The notes below the pieces were generated by a model that saw only the letters and a list, made by a program, of their open reading frames with translations, had not been told where the DNA came from and made no database searches. This document shows positions 1 through 8,575 of a stretch of DNA of 64,000 nt, one piece after another. Within the stretch, counting starts at the first letter, position 1. The number at the start of each line of letters is the position of its first letter. Source of the DNA: Chitinophaga varians (GTDB lineage Bacteria; Bacteroidota; Bacteroidia; Chitinophagales; Chitinophagaceae); contig NZ_JACVFB010000001.1 in assembly GCF_014529945.1 (NCBI RefSeq), forward strand, positions 1,550,001 to 1,614,000, in the 5' to 3' direction. The position numbers and the translations under genes were made by a program.

Positions 1-267
1 GTGCTGGGCGCTACGGTGACCAATATCGTTGGCCTCTTAAGTAAAGATTACATCAAACTGGTATTCGTCGGCTTTATCATCGCAGTACCCGTGGCCTGGT
101 ATATCATGGACAAATGGCTGGAAGATTTTGTATACCGCATACAAATACAATGGTGGATGCTGGCGCTGGCAGGTTTGCTGGCGCTGATCATTGCATTGCT
201 GACGGTGAGTTATCAGTCGGTGAAAGCGGCTTTAATGAACCCGATAAAATCATTGAAAACGGAATAG
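1..267 (+). CDS. ABC transporter permease, FtsX/MacB-like (C-terminal end)
   Basis: The frame is open from the window edge, so the gene starts outside and only about the last 88 residues are seen. Two hydrophobic segments (about residues 18-36 and 48-70) and the ending KAALMNPIKSLKTE are typical of the last transmembrane helices and tail of Bacteroidota FtsX/MacB-type permeases, which work with an ATPase and an adaptor in efflux or signalling. The substrate cannot be told from this fragment. The GTG at base 1 is probably an internal codon. Confidence 0.85.
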   Translation: MLGATVTNIVGLLSKDYIKLVFVGFIIAVPVAWYIMDKWLEDFVYRIQIQWWMLALAGLLALIIALLTVSYQSVKAALMNPIKSLKTE

Positions 268-483
268 TCATCCAAGGGTAACAACCCGGGACGTATATTG
301 GTCACAGTGAGGAGCTATTGGGTGAAAACCGGACGCTCTGCGGGTATCCGGGAAAATTGATGGACGCTTTTGCCTGCCCGTTAACACTAGATAACACTAT
401 GATAAACCACAGCGCCGTTTTTCATCACATTAAATCACGAAAGTTGGTGGTAATAAGTTATCTTGGCGGAACAATCTGCAGCC

Positions 484-1155
484 ATGAACACGCAACCATT
501 CCTTATTACCGCCCTGTCTAATTTTAAAGAGCGTGGCAAATTTTCTTATTCCGCATACAGGGACAGAGGTTTGAACCCTTCTGATGACGAAATACGCGAC
601 GGTCTGGAACGGTTCTTTAATCATTTCGCCGACCAGCTGATGGTGGCAGCCAGACAAGATGCTACCGAAAAAGAGTACAAAAAGCTGTTGAAAGATGCAC
701 TTAAAATGCTGAACAAAGATGTTTTTGATACGGAAGACCGTGATTTCATCTGTGATACTTTTTATGAGCTGGCAGGTATTGTGAGAGTTGACCTGAAAGA
801 TGACCTGAATAAATGGCGCTACGGCAGTTTTTTCATCACTATGATGAAAGTGGTGGATTTTTTCAGGGGAAAGAAAGAAGAGGAGGTCCTGGAAGTCCGA
901 TCGCAAACCTGTACGGGTTGCGGCCAGTCGCTGGAGGCGCTCGTACTGGAGAAACGGCACGGTGTGCCGGATACGGACTGGTGGATTATTCAATGCAACT
1001 CCTGCAGGGAATACAACCTGTTTTCTATCGGGCCGGATGTGAAAGAACTTCGTTGCAACGGTTTCCATCAGGTGGAAAGTTTGCCCCGACATGAGTTCAC
1101 TGAAGAACAAGCTAATATCAGACTGGAACAAATTAAGTATTTCAGACAACGATGA
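484..1155 (+). CDS. DUF4844-like protein with C-terminal zinc ribbon
   Basis: A 223-residue protein without signal peptide. The N-terminal half is alpha-helical and resembles DUF4844 (SYSAYRDRGLNPSDDEIRDG, about residues 21-40). The C-terminal part carries two CxxC pairs, C143/C146 (CTGC) and C171/C174 (CNSC), spaced like a zinc ribbon. Function is unknown. A TTG at 463 is in frame, but the ATG at 484 is the more natural start. It is convergent with the esterase gene, and its stop codon lies inside the shared terminator stem. Confidence 0.75.
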   Translation: MNTQPFLITALSNFKERGKFSYSAYRDRGLNPSDDEIRDGLERFFNHFADQLMVAARQDATEKEYKKLLKDALKMLNKDVFDTEDRDFICDTFYELAGIVRVDLKDDLNKWRYGSFFITMMKVVDFFRGKKEEEVLEVRSQTCTGCGQSLEALVLEKRHGVPDTDWWIIQCNSCREYNLFSIGPDVKELRCNGFHQVESLPRHEFTEEQANIRLEQIKYFRQR

Positions 1156-1174
1156 AGCCAATGCCTCATCGTTG
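1147..1174. terminator. Bidirectional terminator shared by convergent genes
   Basis: Perfect 9-bp stem (CAACGATGA at 1147-1155, TCATCGTTG at 1166-1174) with a 10-nt loop, followed on the plus strand by GGTTTTTG. The two arms contain the stop codons of both genes (TGA at 1153-1155; TCA, a minus-strand TGA, at 1166-1168). Confidence 0.7.
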
Positions 1175-2251
1175 CCTGGTTTTTGTTAACTGCTCCATGG
1201 TATGTTTACTTTGCGGGTATAGGTCCGCAGCCATCCGGAAAATAGCGGCCGCCTGATCGGTCCTGCCTATACGCAGACAATAGCTCCCCAACCAGTCGAG
1301 GTAACGTTCTGTAGGCTTAAACGTAAAGCCCAGCCTCGCTGAAAGTTCCGCATAATGTTTTGTGATCAGGGAAGGGTCTTGCACGGCCTGTTTTACATGC
1401 ACCTGATGTCCGCTGAAAATAAACTTCAACGCATCGAATGCGGCCGGTAACGGCACGGTCCCATGATCATCTTCGGGATAATAATGAAATTGCCACCGCA
1501 GCCCCTGCGGCTGCCGCCGCTGTAACTGTTGCGAAAACGCACGGATGGCCATGGGATGGTCGGTGGTGGTATCCTGCGGTACCACTACCTTGTGGGCCAT
1601 CGCTACGTAGATGTTCGTACCGGTAAAATCTTTCCGGGGAAGGATACTGTCTGCCTGCCGTAACATCAGCTGCTGGTCCCACCAGAGACTGGGATCAATG
1701 ACCACATAGGCGTTGAACAGCCGGGTGTGATGCAAGAGCAGGTTAACGGCCGTGAGCCCGCCGAAAGAGTGGCCCTGTAAAATATTGTAACCGGAAGTAC
1801 GATAGGCGGAGTCTATATGTGGCCGTAATTCCTTCTGCAGAAAAGCGATAAACCGTTCATTGCCGCCGCTGTTGGCATAGAGCGTGGCTTTCGGGTCGTA
1901 ATAAGCTTTCCGGCCCGCCGGTGATGGTGTCAGATCGCGGGTACGGTCTGTATTGAGGATGCCTACCACGATCATTTGCGGTATGCTGGCATACGGCCCC
2001 TGCGCCAATATTTCCTGAATGCCGGTGAAGGAATGGAAATTGGCATCACCATCCAACAGGTACACGACCGGGTAACGGGCAGGAGCATACGTAGTATCGT
2101 CATAACCCGGGGGCAGATATATCCAGTAATCTCTTTTTTCGCCAAGGATCACAGAAGGCAGCGAATATTTTTTACCGATGGAGACGTTCCCCTGTGCGGC
2201 GGAAGTCATCGCATATAGCAGTCCGAAGAGCAGACAATATAATTTTCTCAT
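1166..2251 (-). CDS. Secreted alpha/beta-hydrolase esterase (Fes/IroE-like)
   Basis: A 361-residue exported serine esterase. It has a signal peptide of about 20 residues, the nucleophile motif GHSFGG with S162, and a likely catalytic H263 in EDDHGTVP. This is the fold of IroE/Fes-type enterobactin esterases and related D-class esterases. The last 60 or so residues look like a TPR hairpin (YAELSARLGFTFKPTERYLD), as often seen in Bacteroidota members. Its start overlaps the upstream PepSY gene by 4 bp (ATGA), and a siderophore receptor lies further upstream. A role in releasing iron from imported or surface-bound ferric siderophores is therefore inferred. The exact substrate is unknown. Confidence 0.85.
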   Translation of the reverse strand: MRKLYCLLFGLLYAMTSAAQGNVSIGKKYSLPSVILGEKRDYWIYLPPGYDDTTYAPARYPVVYLLDGDANFHSFTGIQEILAQGPYASIPQMIVVGILNTDRTRDLTPSPAGRKAYYDPKATLYANSGGNERFIAFLQKELRPHIDSAYRTSGYNILQGHSFGGLTAVNLLLHHTRLFNAYVVIDPSLWWDQQLMLRQADSILPRKDFTGTNIYVAMAHKVVVPQDTTTDHPMAIRAFSQQLQRRQPQGLRWQFHYYPEDDHGTVPLPAAFDALKFIFSGHQVHVKQAVQDPSLITKHYAELSARLGFTFKPTERYLDWLGSYCLRIGRTDQAAAIFRMAADLYPQSKHTMEQLTKTRQR

Positions 2252-3414
2252 GATGATTGAGTGATAGCGGTATTAACGGGATGGGTTACACGTTTTTTCT
2301 TTTTGTTCCGGCGGCCCCACCATATCAGGAATCCGGTGACGGGAAGGGTGGCGCAGATCAGTCCTGCTATGGCCGTGAGTATTTTACCCAGCCATCCCGC
2401 CCAGAAGCCGATATGCAGGTTCATGTTCATGCCGTCTACGGCAAGGCTGCGATGGATAACGGATGGAAACGTCATCTCCCGGCCGCTGTAGCGGTCTATC
2501 ATCATCATCCGGCCATCGAGGGCTTTGAGGCCCAGTTCGCGGCCAGACATGGCGAAGAGCGTGGTGGCGCTGTCTTTAGGGATAGACAGGCGTACCTGCT
2601 CGGCATCCGGCGCCTGCAGCAAGTCGTCCAGGATGGTGTGCAGCGCTACAAATGGCCGGGCGCTGTCAAAAGGCAGTGCTTTTTTGCGCATCATTTTAAA
2701 CGCATCGGGTTGGCTGCCGAGCAACTGGTGCGTGGAGCGTTTTACGGTATCATTCACGATGATCAGGCCGGTGACGGTCAGCATCAGGGCAGGCAGGAGA
2801 CTGTAAAAGCCGGGCACATTATGCAGGTCGTAGTTCACCCGCCTGAAGCTGGCCTTCCACTTGATGCGGAAAGACTGTTGCCGCGTAGCGGGTGTCCATT
2901 TAACGGGCCACCACAGGATCAATCCGGTGACCAGCTCTATTAAAAATATCCAGGTGGCGATTTGTACGATAAGGTTGCCGGTTTTGCCGAATGGCATTTC
3001 GCCGCTATGCACATGGGCCACCACATAAAAGAAATAATAAGCGCCGCTGGTGGTCAGGCATTTGCCGGTATAAGGGTCTATCCAGGTGAAATTGAAATGG
3101 CCGTCTTTATCCGCCGCCCCGATGCGGGAGGAGCGGGACGGATCTTTGTAAGCCTGGAAACTAAAGGCTTTCAGGTCAGGATGCTCCTGGTGGAACACTG
3201 CCACCAGTGTTTCAGGCGTCAGTTTTTTTTCTTTGATGACCTCCACATGCAGGGCTTTGCCGGCCAGCGCGTCGATGATATCATCGCAGAAAACGAACAG
3301 GGTGCCGGTAAGCGCCACTATCACTACGATAATGCCGGACGAGATGCCCAGCCACAGATGCAGCCAGCTGTTCAACCTTGCCAGCCATGATTTTTTGTTG
3401 TTTTTGGTATTCAT
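2248..3414 (-). CDS. PepSY-associated TM protein (putative periplasmic iron/siderophore reductase)
   Basis: A 388-residue inner-membrane protein with four main hydrophobic segments (about 20-42, 150-172, 205-225 and 345-372). It has the LNSWLHLWLGISSG N-terminus and the HVHSGEMPFG histidine-rich motif of the PepSY-TM family. Family members often sit beside TonB-dependent siderophore receptors and are proposed to reduce ferric siderophores at the periplasmic face. That role is inferred here from the neighbours. It is translationally coupled to the downstream esterase by a 4-bp overlap and follows the receptor gene after 47 bp that contain a GC-rich hairpin. Confidence 0.85.
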   Translation of the reverse strand: MNTKNNKKSWLARLNSWLHLWLGISSGIIVVIVALTGTLFVFCDDIIDALAGKALHVEVIKEKKLTPETLVAVFHQEHPDLKAFSFQAYKDPSRSSRIGAADKDGHFNFTWIDPYTGKCLTTSGAYYFFYVVAHVHSGEMPFGKTGNLIVQIATWIFLIELVTGLILWWPVKWTPATRQQSFRIKWKASFRRVNYDLHNVPGFYSLLPALMLTVTGLIIVNDTVKRSTHQLLGSQPDAFKMMRKKALPFDSARPFVALHTILDDLLQAPDAEQVRLSIPKDSATTLFAMSGRELGLKALDGRMMMIDRYSGREMTFPSVIHRSLAVDGMNMNLHIGFWAGWLGKILTAIAGLICATLPVTGFLIWWGRRNKKKKRVTHPVNTAITQSS

Positions 3415-3434
3415 ATTACAGGTAAAAAGTTCGT

Positions 3435-3457
3435 AGCCCGGGGCTTTAGCCCCCGGG
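3435..3457 (-). terminator. GC-rich intercistronic hairpin
   Basis: Arms around CCCGGGGC and GCCCCCGGG separated by TTTA lie between the receptor and PepSY genes. There is no clear U-tract. It may attenuate transcription after the receptor or stabilise the mRNA end, giving more receptor than downstream product. Confidence 0.4.
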
Positions 3458-3461
3458 ATGA

Positions 3462-5816
3462 TCAGAATTTAAATACAGCGTTGGCCAGCAGGTGACGGGT
3501 AGGCTGTTGATTGGCCCAGAAATCGGTGGTCCAGTAATGTTTGTCGGTGACGTTGTTTAGCTTCAGTCCCAGCCTGTATTTGGGCCGATCATAAAATACC
3601 GTGGCGTCAAATTTTGTGAAACCGTTGGCGGTAAACGTATTGGTATCGTTCAGATAACAATCGCTCTGGGTATTGCCACCGAAGCCTGCACCCAGTCCTT
3701 TTACCTTACCATGGGGAACGGTATAACTGATCCATAGGTTGCCGACATGGGCAGGCGTGGAAGCGGGGCGTTTGCCATCGATATTGGCGGCGGCGCGGGT
3801 GAATTTGCTTTCGTTGTAGCCGTAGCCGAAGATAATATGCAGTCCCTTCTCCGGGTTGGCGATCAGATCAGCTTCAAAGCCCTGGCTTTCCTGTGTGCCG
3901 TCCTGTATGGAGTAGGTGGGGTTGTGAGGGTCCTGGCGCAGCTTATCCTGTACCCGGATGTTATAGTAGCTGGCAGTGCCGGAGAGTTTGCCCTGTAGTA
4001 ATTCTACTTTAACACCACCTTCCAGTTGGTTGGCATGTTCCGGTTTGAACGTGGTTTTTTCTGCCGGCTTTTCTGCGATGGTGCCGGGAGGCACGTTGGT
4101 AAAGCCGTTCATGTAGTTACCGAAAAGGGAAACTTTATCTTTTACTACCTGATAGATCAGGCCGAATTTGGGAGATACTGCCGTTTGGCCGTAGTCGTCG
4201 TATTCACTTTCAAATCGGTCTACCCGTACGCTGGCCATGGCTATCAGTTGCGGGGTAATGTTCAATACATCAGATACGTAGGCGCTGTAAGTTTTTTGGT
4301 TCCTTCTGCCCACGGTATTAGGCGCCGGCATATTGGCAATACGCTGACGGTATTTTTCCAGGTTGATGAAAGCCGGCGGGCGGTTTATTTTCACCGTATC
4401 ATAGAAGTTGATCATCCACCGGTTGTCTGTGGTGGTGATCTGGGTGAAGTCAAGTCCTGCCAGCAACCGGTTGCGCATACGGCCGATGTTGAAATCACCG
4501 GTAAAGTTCTGCTGTATCTGATTAACACCAAAGATGCTCGGGATGTACATTGTCCGCCGTTGCATGGTGGAATCGGTATTGATCAGCAGAAACAGGTAGT
4601 TGGTATTGTTGTCGGTATTGGCATAAGAGAACAAGGTCTGTAATACCCATTTGTCAGAGATCCTGTAAGTAGCTTTGGCAAAGGCGTTGAAGGTTTTGGC
4701 TTCACTTTGCAGGTCATTGCTGGTATAGGAGTAGTTGAAGTCGAGGCCCAGCTCATCGAGGCTTTTTGCTTTGAGGGGACCGGGGTTGCCCAATCCGATA
4801 TAGGTGGAGTTGCGTTTGGTGCGGAAGTATTCAAAGTCCACGTCCAGTGTCAGGCGGTCATTGATTTTATAGGTAAAAGCAGGGGCTATCACCTGTGTGT
4901 TGCTGCGGCCATAGTCCTGGAAAGTACGTTGAACGTCCACCGCGGCATTTACGCGCAGCAGCATCCCTTTTTCAGCGTTCAGCGGGGTGTTGATGTCGAT
5001 GGTAGCCCGGCTCAGGCCCCAGCTGCCGGCGGTATAGCTGATGTTGCCACCAAAGTAGTCATAAGGTTTTTTAGTGATCCTGTTCACCAGACCACCATAG
5101 GTGACCAGCGAAGAGCCGAACAGAGTGGCAGAAGGGCCTTTGATCACCTCAATGCTTTCAAGGTTCACCGGATCGCTCATAGACACCCAGTTGGTGGCCA
5201 TACCGTTGCGGATAGCGCCGGCAGCGTTGGAGCCGCTGAAGCCGCGCATACGCATGCCCAGCCCTACACCGCCGGAGCCTACGCCCAGCGTGACATTGCT
5301 GACACCGGGCGCAGTGGCAAGGGCGCTCCGGAAGTCTACAGCCAGCTGCTCCTGCAGCAGTTCCTTAGGCACTACGGTATATACCTGTGGGTTCTCCAGG
5401 TTCTTCAGCGGCATACGGGCCACATCGTCACTTTTCTTTTTGGCGAATTTCTCCACGGCGCCTACCACCACTACTTCCTGTAGCTTCTGGGTGCTCTCTT
5501 CCAGGCGTATGGGTTCAACGGTAACGTCTTCGCCTGTACGTAGTATAATCTTCACCTGCTGAGGTTTGAGGCCTGCGAAGCACGCTTCCAGCATATAATC
5601 GCCGGCAGCGAGGTTATCGAACTGGTAGCGGCCTTTGTCATCGGTAACGGTGCCGCGGTGGGTGCCTTTTAACAACACAATGATATCAGCGGCGGGCTGG
5701 TTGTCACTGGATTTTACGATGCCGGCAATACTGCCTTTCGGCCTGATCTGCGCCTGTGCGGCGGAAAAAAGGGAGGTCAGTGCCAGCAACAGAAATAGGT
5801 TCAATCTCATCTTCAT
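3462..5816 (-). CDS. TonB-dependent siderophore receptor
   Basis: A 784-residue outer-membrane receptor. In order: signal peptide (about 1-23), CarboxypepD_reg-like domain (about 27-110, with GTVTDDKGRYQFDNL), plug domain (about 130-250, with RMRGFSG and IEVIKGPSATLFGSS), then a 22-stranded-type beta-barrel ending in the terminal phenylalanine (NAVFKF). The plug motifs match the siderophore-receptor branch (FhuE/FpvA-like) rather than SusC, and no SusD gene is nearby. It is the first gene of a probable receptor-PepSY-esterase operon and is divergent from an AraC/PchR-like regulator. Ferric siderophore uptake is inferred; the particular siderophore is unknown. Confidence 0.92.
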   Translation of the reverse strand: MKMRLNLFLLLALTSLFSAAQAQIRPKGSIAGIVKSSDNQPAADIIVLLKGTHRGTVTDDKGRYQFDNLAAGDYMLEACFAGLKPQQVKIILRTGEDVTVEPIRLEESTQKLQEVVVVGAVEKFAKKKSDDVARMPLKNLENPQVYTVVPKELLQEQLAVDFRSALATAPGVSNVTLGVGSGGVGLGMRMRGFSGSNAAGAIRNGMATNWVSMSDPVNLESIEVIKGPSATLFGSSLVTYGGLVNRITKKPYDYFGGNISYTAGSWGLSRATIDINTPLNAEKGMLLRVNAAVDVQRTFQDYGRSNTQVIAPAFTYKINDRLTLDVDFEYFRTKRNSTYIGLGNPGPLKAKSLDELGLDFNYSYTSNDLQSEAKTFNAFAKATYRISDKWVLQTLFSYANTDNNTNYLFLLINTDSTMQRRTMYIPSIFGVNQIQQNFTGDFNIGRMRNRLLAGLDFTQITTTDNRWMINFYDTVKINRPPAFINLEKYRQRIANMPAPNTVGRRNQKTYSAYVSDVLNITPQLIAMASVRVDRFESEYDDYGQTAVSPKFGLIYQVVKDKVSLFGNYMNGFTNVPPGTIAEKPAEKTTFKPEHANQLEGGVKVELLQGKLSGTASYYNIRVQDKLRQDPHNPTYSIQDGTQESQGFEADLIANPEKGLHIIFGYGYNESKFTRAAANIDGKRPASTPAHVGNLWISYTVPHGKVKGLGAGFGGNTQSDCYLNDTNTFTANGFTKFDATVFYDRPKYRLGLKLNNVTDKHYWTTDFWANQQPTRHLLANAVFKF

Positions 5817-5960
5817 CTTATAGAACAGTTGTTAGTCATAATACATAGTAATGCCTGCACCCAAACAGGAAATTCCCTTATTGATCGGAAATATTCCCTT
5901 TTTGAGCGTACAGGTTGTGCCACCCGTAATAAGTTTGACAAAAATTTGCAGGTTGGTCGG

Positions 5961-5968
5961 CAAAGTTA
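5961..5968 (-). promoter_or_regulatory. Bacteroidota -7 box for siderophore receptor
   Basis: On the minus strand this reads TAACTTTG, an exact match to TAnnTTTG, about 145 nt before the receptor start. No clear -33 partner is seen. The long leader may hold regulatory sites for the divergent AraC protein. Confidence 0.4.
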
Positions 5969-6060
5969 CGCCACCCGGTAAAGGGACTGTAACGCGAAAC
6001 GGAGTATTTAATGCCGCAGAACGGAGTTGACCACCTGATGACAAAAAAAGGAATCGTGGG

Positions 6061-7047
6061 ATGAGAACAATTTTACGAAGCAGCGACTGGAAGGAAAATA
6101 TGATCGTCCGGGAGTTCCCGGACAATTTCGCCGCAGCCGGTGGAATCACGGAAACGCTCTATGAGACTGGACTGGAAGGCTTTCATGGTACTACCCGGGA
6201 GATATTGCTCAACGGTATCTGCATCGAGCACCGTAATATCCGGCATGATAAAATACTGGAGCTGGAAGTCAGTCACGATTTCCCTTTCTTTAAAATGCAT
6301 TTCGAGCTGAAAGGCTTTTCCGAATATACCGGCAACAACAAAGGCAGCAGAAACGTGACCATTTTCGATGGTTGCCACCAGCTCTTCTTTTTCCCGGAAG
6401 TGAAAGGAAAACTACAATATACCGCTACCCGGCGTTTTACGCTGGAGATAAAACTGATGCGGCCTTTTCTGGAACGGATGATGGGGCCGGAGCTGGCGCC
6501 ACTGGGCGATTTCGGTGAAGGGCTGCAAAAAGGCCAGCCGGTACTCATCGGCAACAAAAGCCTGCCCATCCTGCCGACGATGAGAAATGTGATCTATGAA
6601 ATCCTGCACTGTCCCTATGGGGATATCCTGAGAAAAGTGTACCTGGAGGCGAAGGTGACGGAGCTGTTGCTGATGCAGCTGGCGCAACTGGGCGCCGCTG
6701 AACCTGATGGACCACGCTCCGTGCTGAGAAACGGAGATGCCGAAAGACTGTTGCATGTGAAGTCGCTGATCGAAGACAACCTACAGGAGCCCTGTTCCCT
6801 CATCGAACTGGCCACTAAAGCCGGTCTCAACGATTTTAAACTGAAGAAGGGTTTCAAGGAAATGTTCGGCAATACAGTATTTGGTTATATGAATGAAGTA
6901 CGTATGGAGAAAGCCCGGCTACAGCTGCTGGAAGGCCAGACCAGCATCGCAGATATCTCCTTTATGGTAGGCTATAAAAATCCGCAGCACTTTACCGCTG
7001 CTTTCAAAAAACACTTCGGTTACCTGCCGAGTGAATTAAAACGTTGA
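6061..7047 (+). CDS. AraC-family regulator (PchR-like)
   Basis: A 328-residue regulator with a long N-terminal sensing domain and a C-terminal double helix-turn-helix (about 225-328, ending GYKNPQHFTAAFKKHFGYLPSELKR). The N-terminus resembles PchR-type proteins, which control ferric-siderophore uptake. It is transcribed divergently from the TonB siderophore receptor across 244 bp. The likely role is to sense a siderophore or iron signal and activate the receptor-PepSY-esterase operon. This is inference from family and position. Confidence 0.85.
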   Translation: MRTILRSSDWKENMIVREFPDNFAAAGGITETLYETGLEGFHGTTREILLNGICIEHRNIRHDKILELEVSHDFPFFKMHFELKGFSEYTGNNKGSRNVTIFDGCHQLFFFPEVKGKLQYTATRRFTLEIKLMRPFLERMMGPELAPLGDFGEGLQKGQPVLIGNKSLPILPTMRNVIYEILHCPYGDILRKVYLEAKVTELLLMQLAQLGAAEPDGPRSVLRNGDAERLLHVKSLIEDNLQEPCSLIELATKAGLNDFKLKKGFKEMFGNTVFGYMNEVRMEKARLQLLEGQTSIADISFMVGYKNPQHFTAAFKKHFGYLPSELKR

Positions 7048-7096
7048 AAGGAGTTGTTGTCAGCATCACCCCGTAAAAAAGGCAATTTTACAGCTG

Positions 7097-7125
7097 TTGG
7101 AGACCGGGCATTGTGGGTACCTTTG
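7097..7125 (+). promoter_or_regulatory. Bacteroidota promoter (TTG-N18-TACCTTTG)
   Basis: TTG at 7097-7099 and TACCTTTG at 7118-7125 fit the -33/-7 consensus with an 18-nt spacer. The ATG of the SRPBCC gene follows 38 nt later. Confidence 0.6.
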
Positions 7126-7163
7126 TATCGTTATCTTTACCTTAACTCCAAATACACGATGCT

Positions 7164-7610
7164 ATGAACCAAGCTGATTTTACGGTGACCATGCTGGTAA
7201 ACCAGACCCCTCATGAAGTATTTAATGCGGTCAACAATGTTCGGGGCTGGTGGTCAGAAACACTGGAAGGTGATACCCATCACGCACAGGATGAATTTGT
7301 TTACCGCTACAAAGATCTCCACTACAGCAAACACCGGTTGACAGAAGTAGTGCCGGACAAAAAAGTGGTGTGGCTGATAACTGATAGCCGGCTGAGCTTT
7401 CTCCGGCATGATCCGGAAGAATGGACAGGCACTACCATCAGCTTTGAAATCACCCCTAAAAACGATCAGACGGAGCTCCGGTTTATTCATCATGGATTGT
7501 TACCGGAAATTGAATGTTATGATGCCTGCTCCAATGCCTGGAGCCGGTACCTGAATAGCCTGCGCAGCCTGATCACTACCGGCAAAGGGCAGCCTCATAA
7601 GAAAGAATAG
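7164..7610 (+). CDS. SRPBCC (AHSA1/START-like) domain protein
   Basis: A 148-residue cytosolic protein covering a single SRPBCC fold. The start FTVTMLVNQTPHEVFNAV and WWSETLEG, the central EVVPDKKVVWLITDS and the C-terminal helix CSNAWSRYLNSLRSLI are characteristic of the AHSA1 branch. These proteins bind hydrophobic ligands or act as cochaperone-like factors; the ligand is unknown. It has its own promoter and is probably monocistronic. Confidence 0.8.
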   Translation: MNQADFTVTMLVNQTPHEVFNAVNNVRGWWSETLEGDTHHAQDEFVYRYKDLHYSKHRLTEVVPDKKVVWLITDSRLSFLRHDPEEWTGTTISFEITPKNDQTELRFIHHGLLPEIECYDACSNAWSRYLNSLRSLITTGKGQPHKKE

Positions 7611-7674
7611 CCTTGGCAGATGTACAAAAAGTACGATATTCGTTTCCGTTTGTTAACAGGAACAAATATCAATT

Positions 7675-8574
7675 ATGGAGATAACGATCACTGATAACCG
7701 CTTCGCCCTGAACGGTGTGGACATGCACTTTCCACTGGATATTGAACAGTTGAAAACACTGTTGGGAGAGGCCCGGCATGTGTCAAAAAAATACAATCAT
7801 ATCTATACCTGGGATACGCTGGGAGTACTGGCTTATGCTAAAAATGGCCGTGAGGTGGAAGGTCTCACGCTCGACTATATATCCGGTTTCCTGGACTTTT
7901 CTCCGGCTTCGGTTTTTCTGGGCCACTTTACCATCAACGGAATAGACTATCGGACCTACATCGACAGAAATATAAAATCAGCCAGGAAGGTCAATAAATG
8001 GGATGAAGGCGGCACGCTGACCATTGGCGATATAGATGTATGGGTAGATATGGAAGACAAGCAGCTGAAAGGCGTTGCTATCAGCCGGCATGAGCCACCA
8101 ACACCGAAAGTATACTCCGATAAATATAAATACCAGCCTGTCACCGGCGAGAAAATCGAATTCACGGATTTTAACTTCAAGCTGGCGGTGATACAGGAAT
8201 TGATGTATAATAAAGAACTGCTGAAGCCCGCTTTCGACCTGTATGATTTTGTGAAGAATTATGCCGGCAGGGAAATAGATGTGGAAGAAGAAGGATACGA
8301 ATTCATACCGGAGGTCACTGCTTACTTTGAAACATTGGAGATTGATAAAAAATATGCTACAGAGATTACAGAGATCTCTCAGGATGGCGGAGATGATATA
8401 TACCTTCATCTGTTGCGGTTCTGGGACGGGGAAGATGACACCTTCAATATCCGGGATTTTGAAGATGTCAGACATTTCCCCAACCTGAAGCGGATGAATC
8501 TCTTTCATGCCGATAACCTCGCGGACATACAGGCGCAGCTGGCAGAAAAAGGTATTACCGTGGAATCGATCTGA
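7675..8574 (+). CDS. DUF7738/DUF6892-type protein
   Basis: A 299-residue acidic cytosolic protein. The N-terminal half (to about 145) is beta-rich and describes the same fold as proteins annotated DUF7738. The C-terminal half (from about 158, IEFTDFNFKLAVIQELMY) matches DUF6892 as I remember it. Such proteins often occur as solitary genes or in contact-dependent toxin immunity neighbourhoods, but no toxin gene is seen here. Function is unknown. It is convergent with the WG-repeat gene, 1 nt apart. Confidence 0.6.
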   Translation: MEITITDNRFALNGVDMHFPLDIEQLKTLLGEARHVSKKYNHIYTWDTLGVLAYAKNGREVEGLTLDYISGFLDFSPASVFLGHFTINGIDYRTYIDRNIKSARKVNKWDEGGTLTIGDIDVWVDMEDKQLKGVAISRHEPPTPKVYSDKYKYQPVTGEKIEFTDFNFKLAVIQELMYNKELLKPAFDLYDFVKNYAGREIDVEEEGYEFIPEVTAYFETLEIDKKYATEITEISQDGGDDIYLHLLRFWDGEDDTFNIRDFEDVRHFPNLKRMNLFHADNLADIQAQLAEKGITVESI

Positions 8575-8575
8575 G

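Noticed and set aside
318..521. A 67-codon plus-strand frame overlapping the DUF4844 gene start
   Set aside because: No recognisable protein features, overlaps the better supported gene, and the composition is like non-coding sequence.
430..1161. A 243-codon minus-strand frame opposite the DUF4844 gene
   Set aside because: Shadow of the real gene; the plus-strand frame has a clear zinc ribbon and domain, this one has none.
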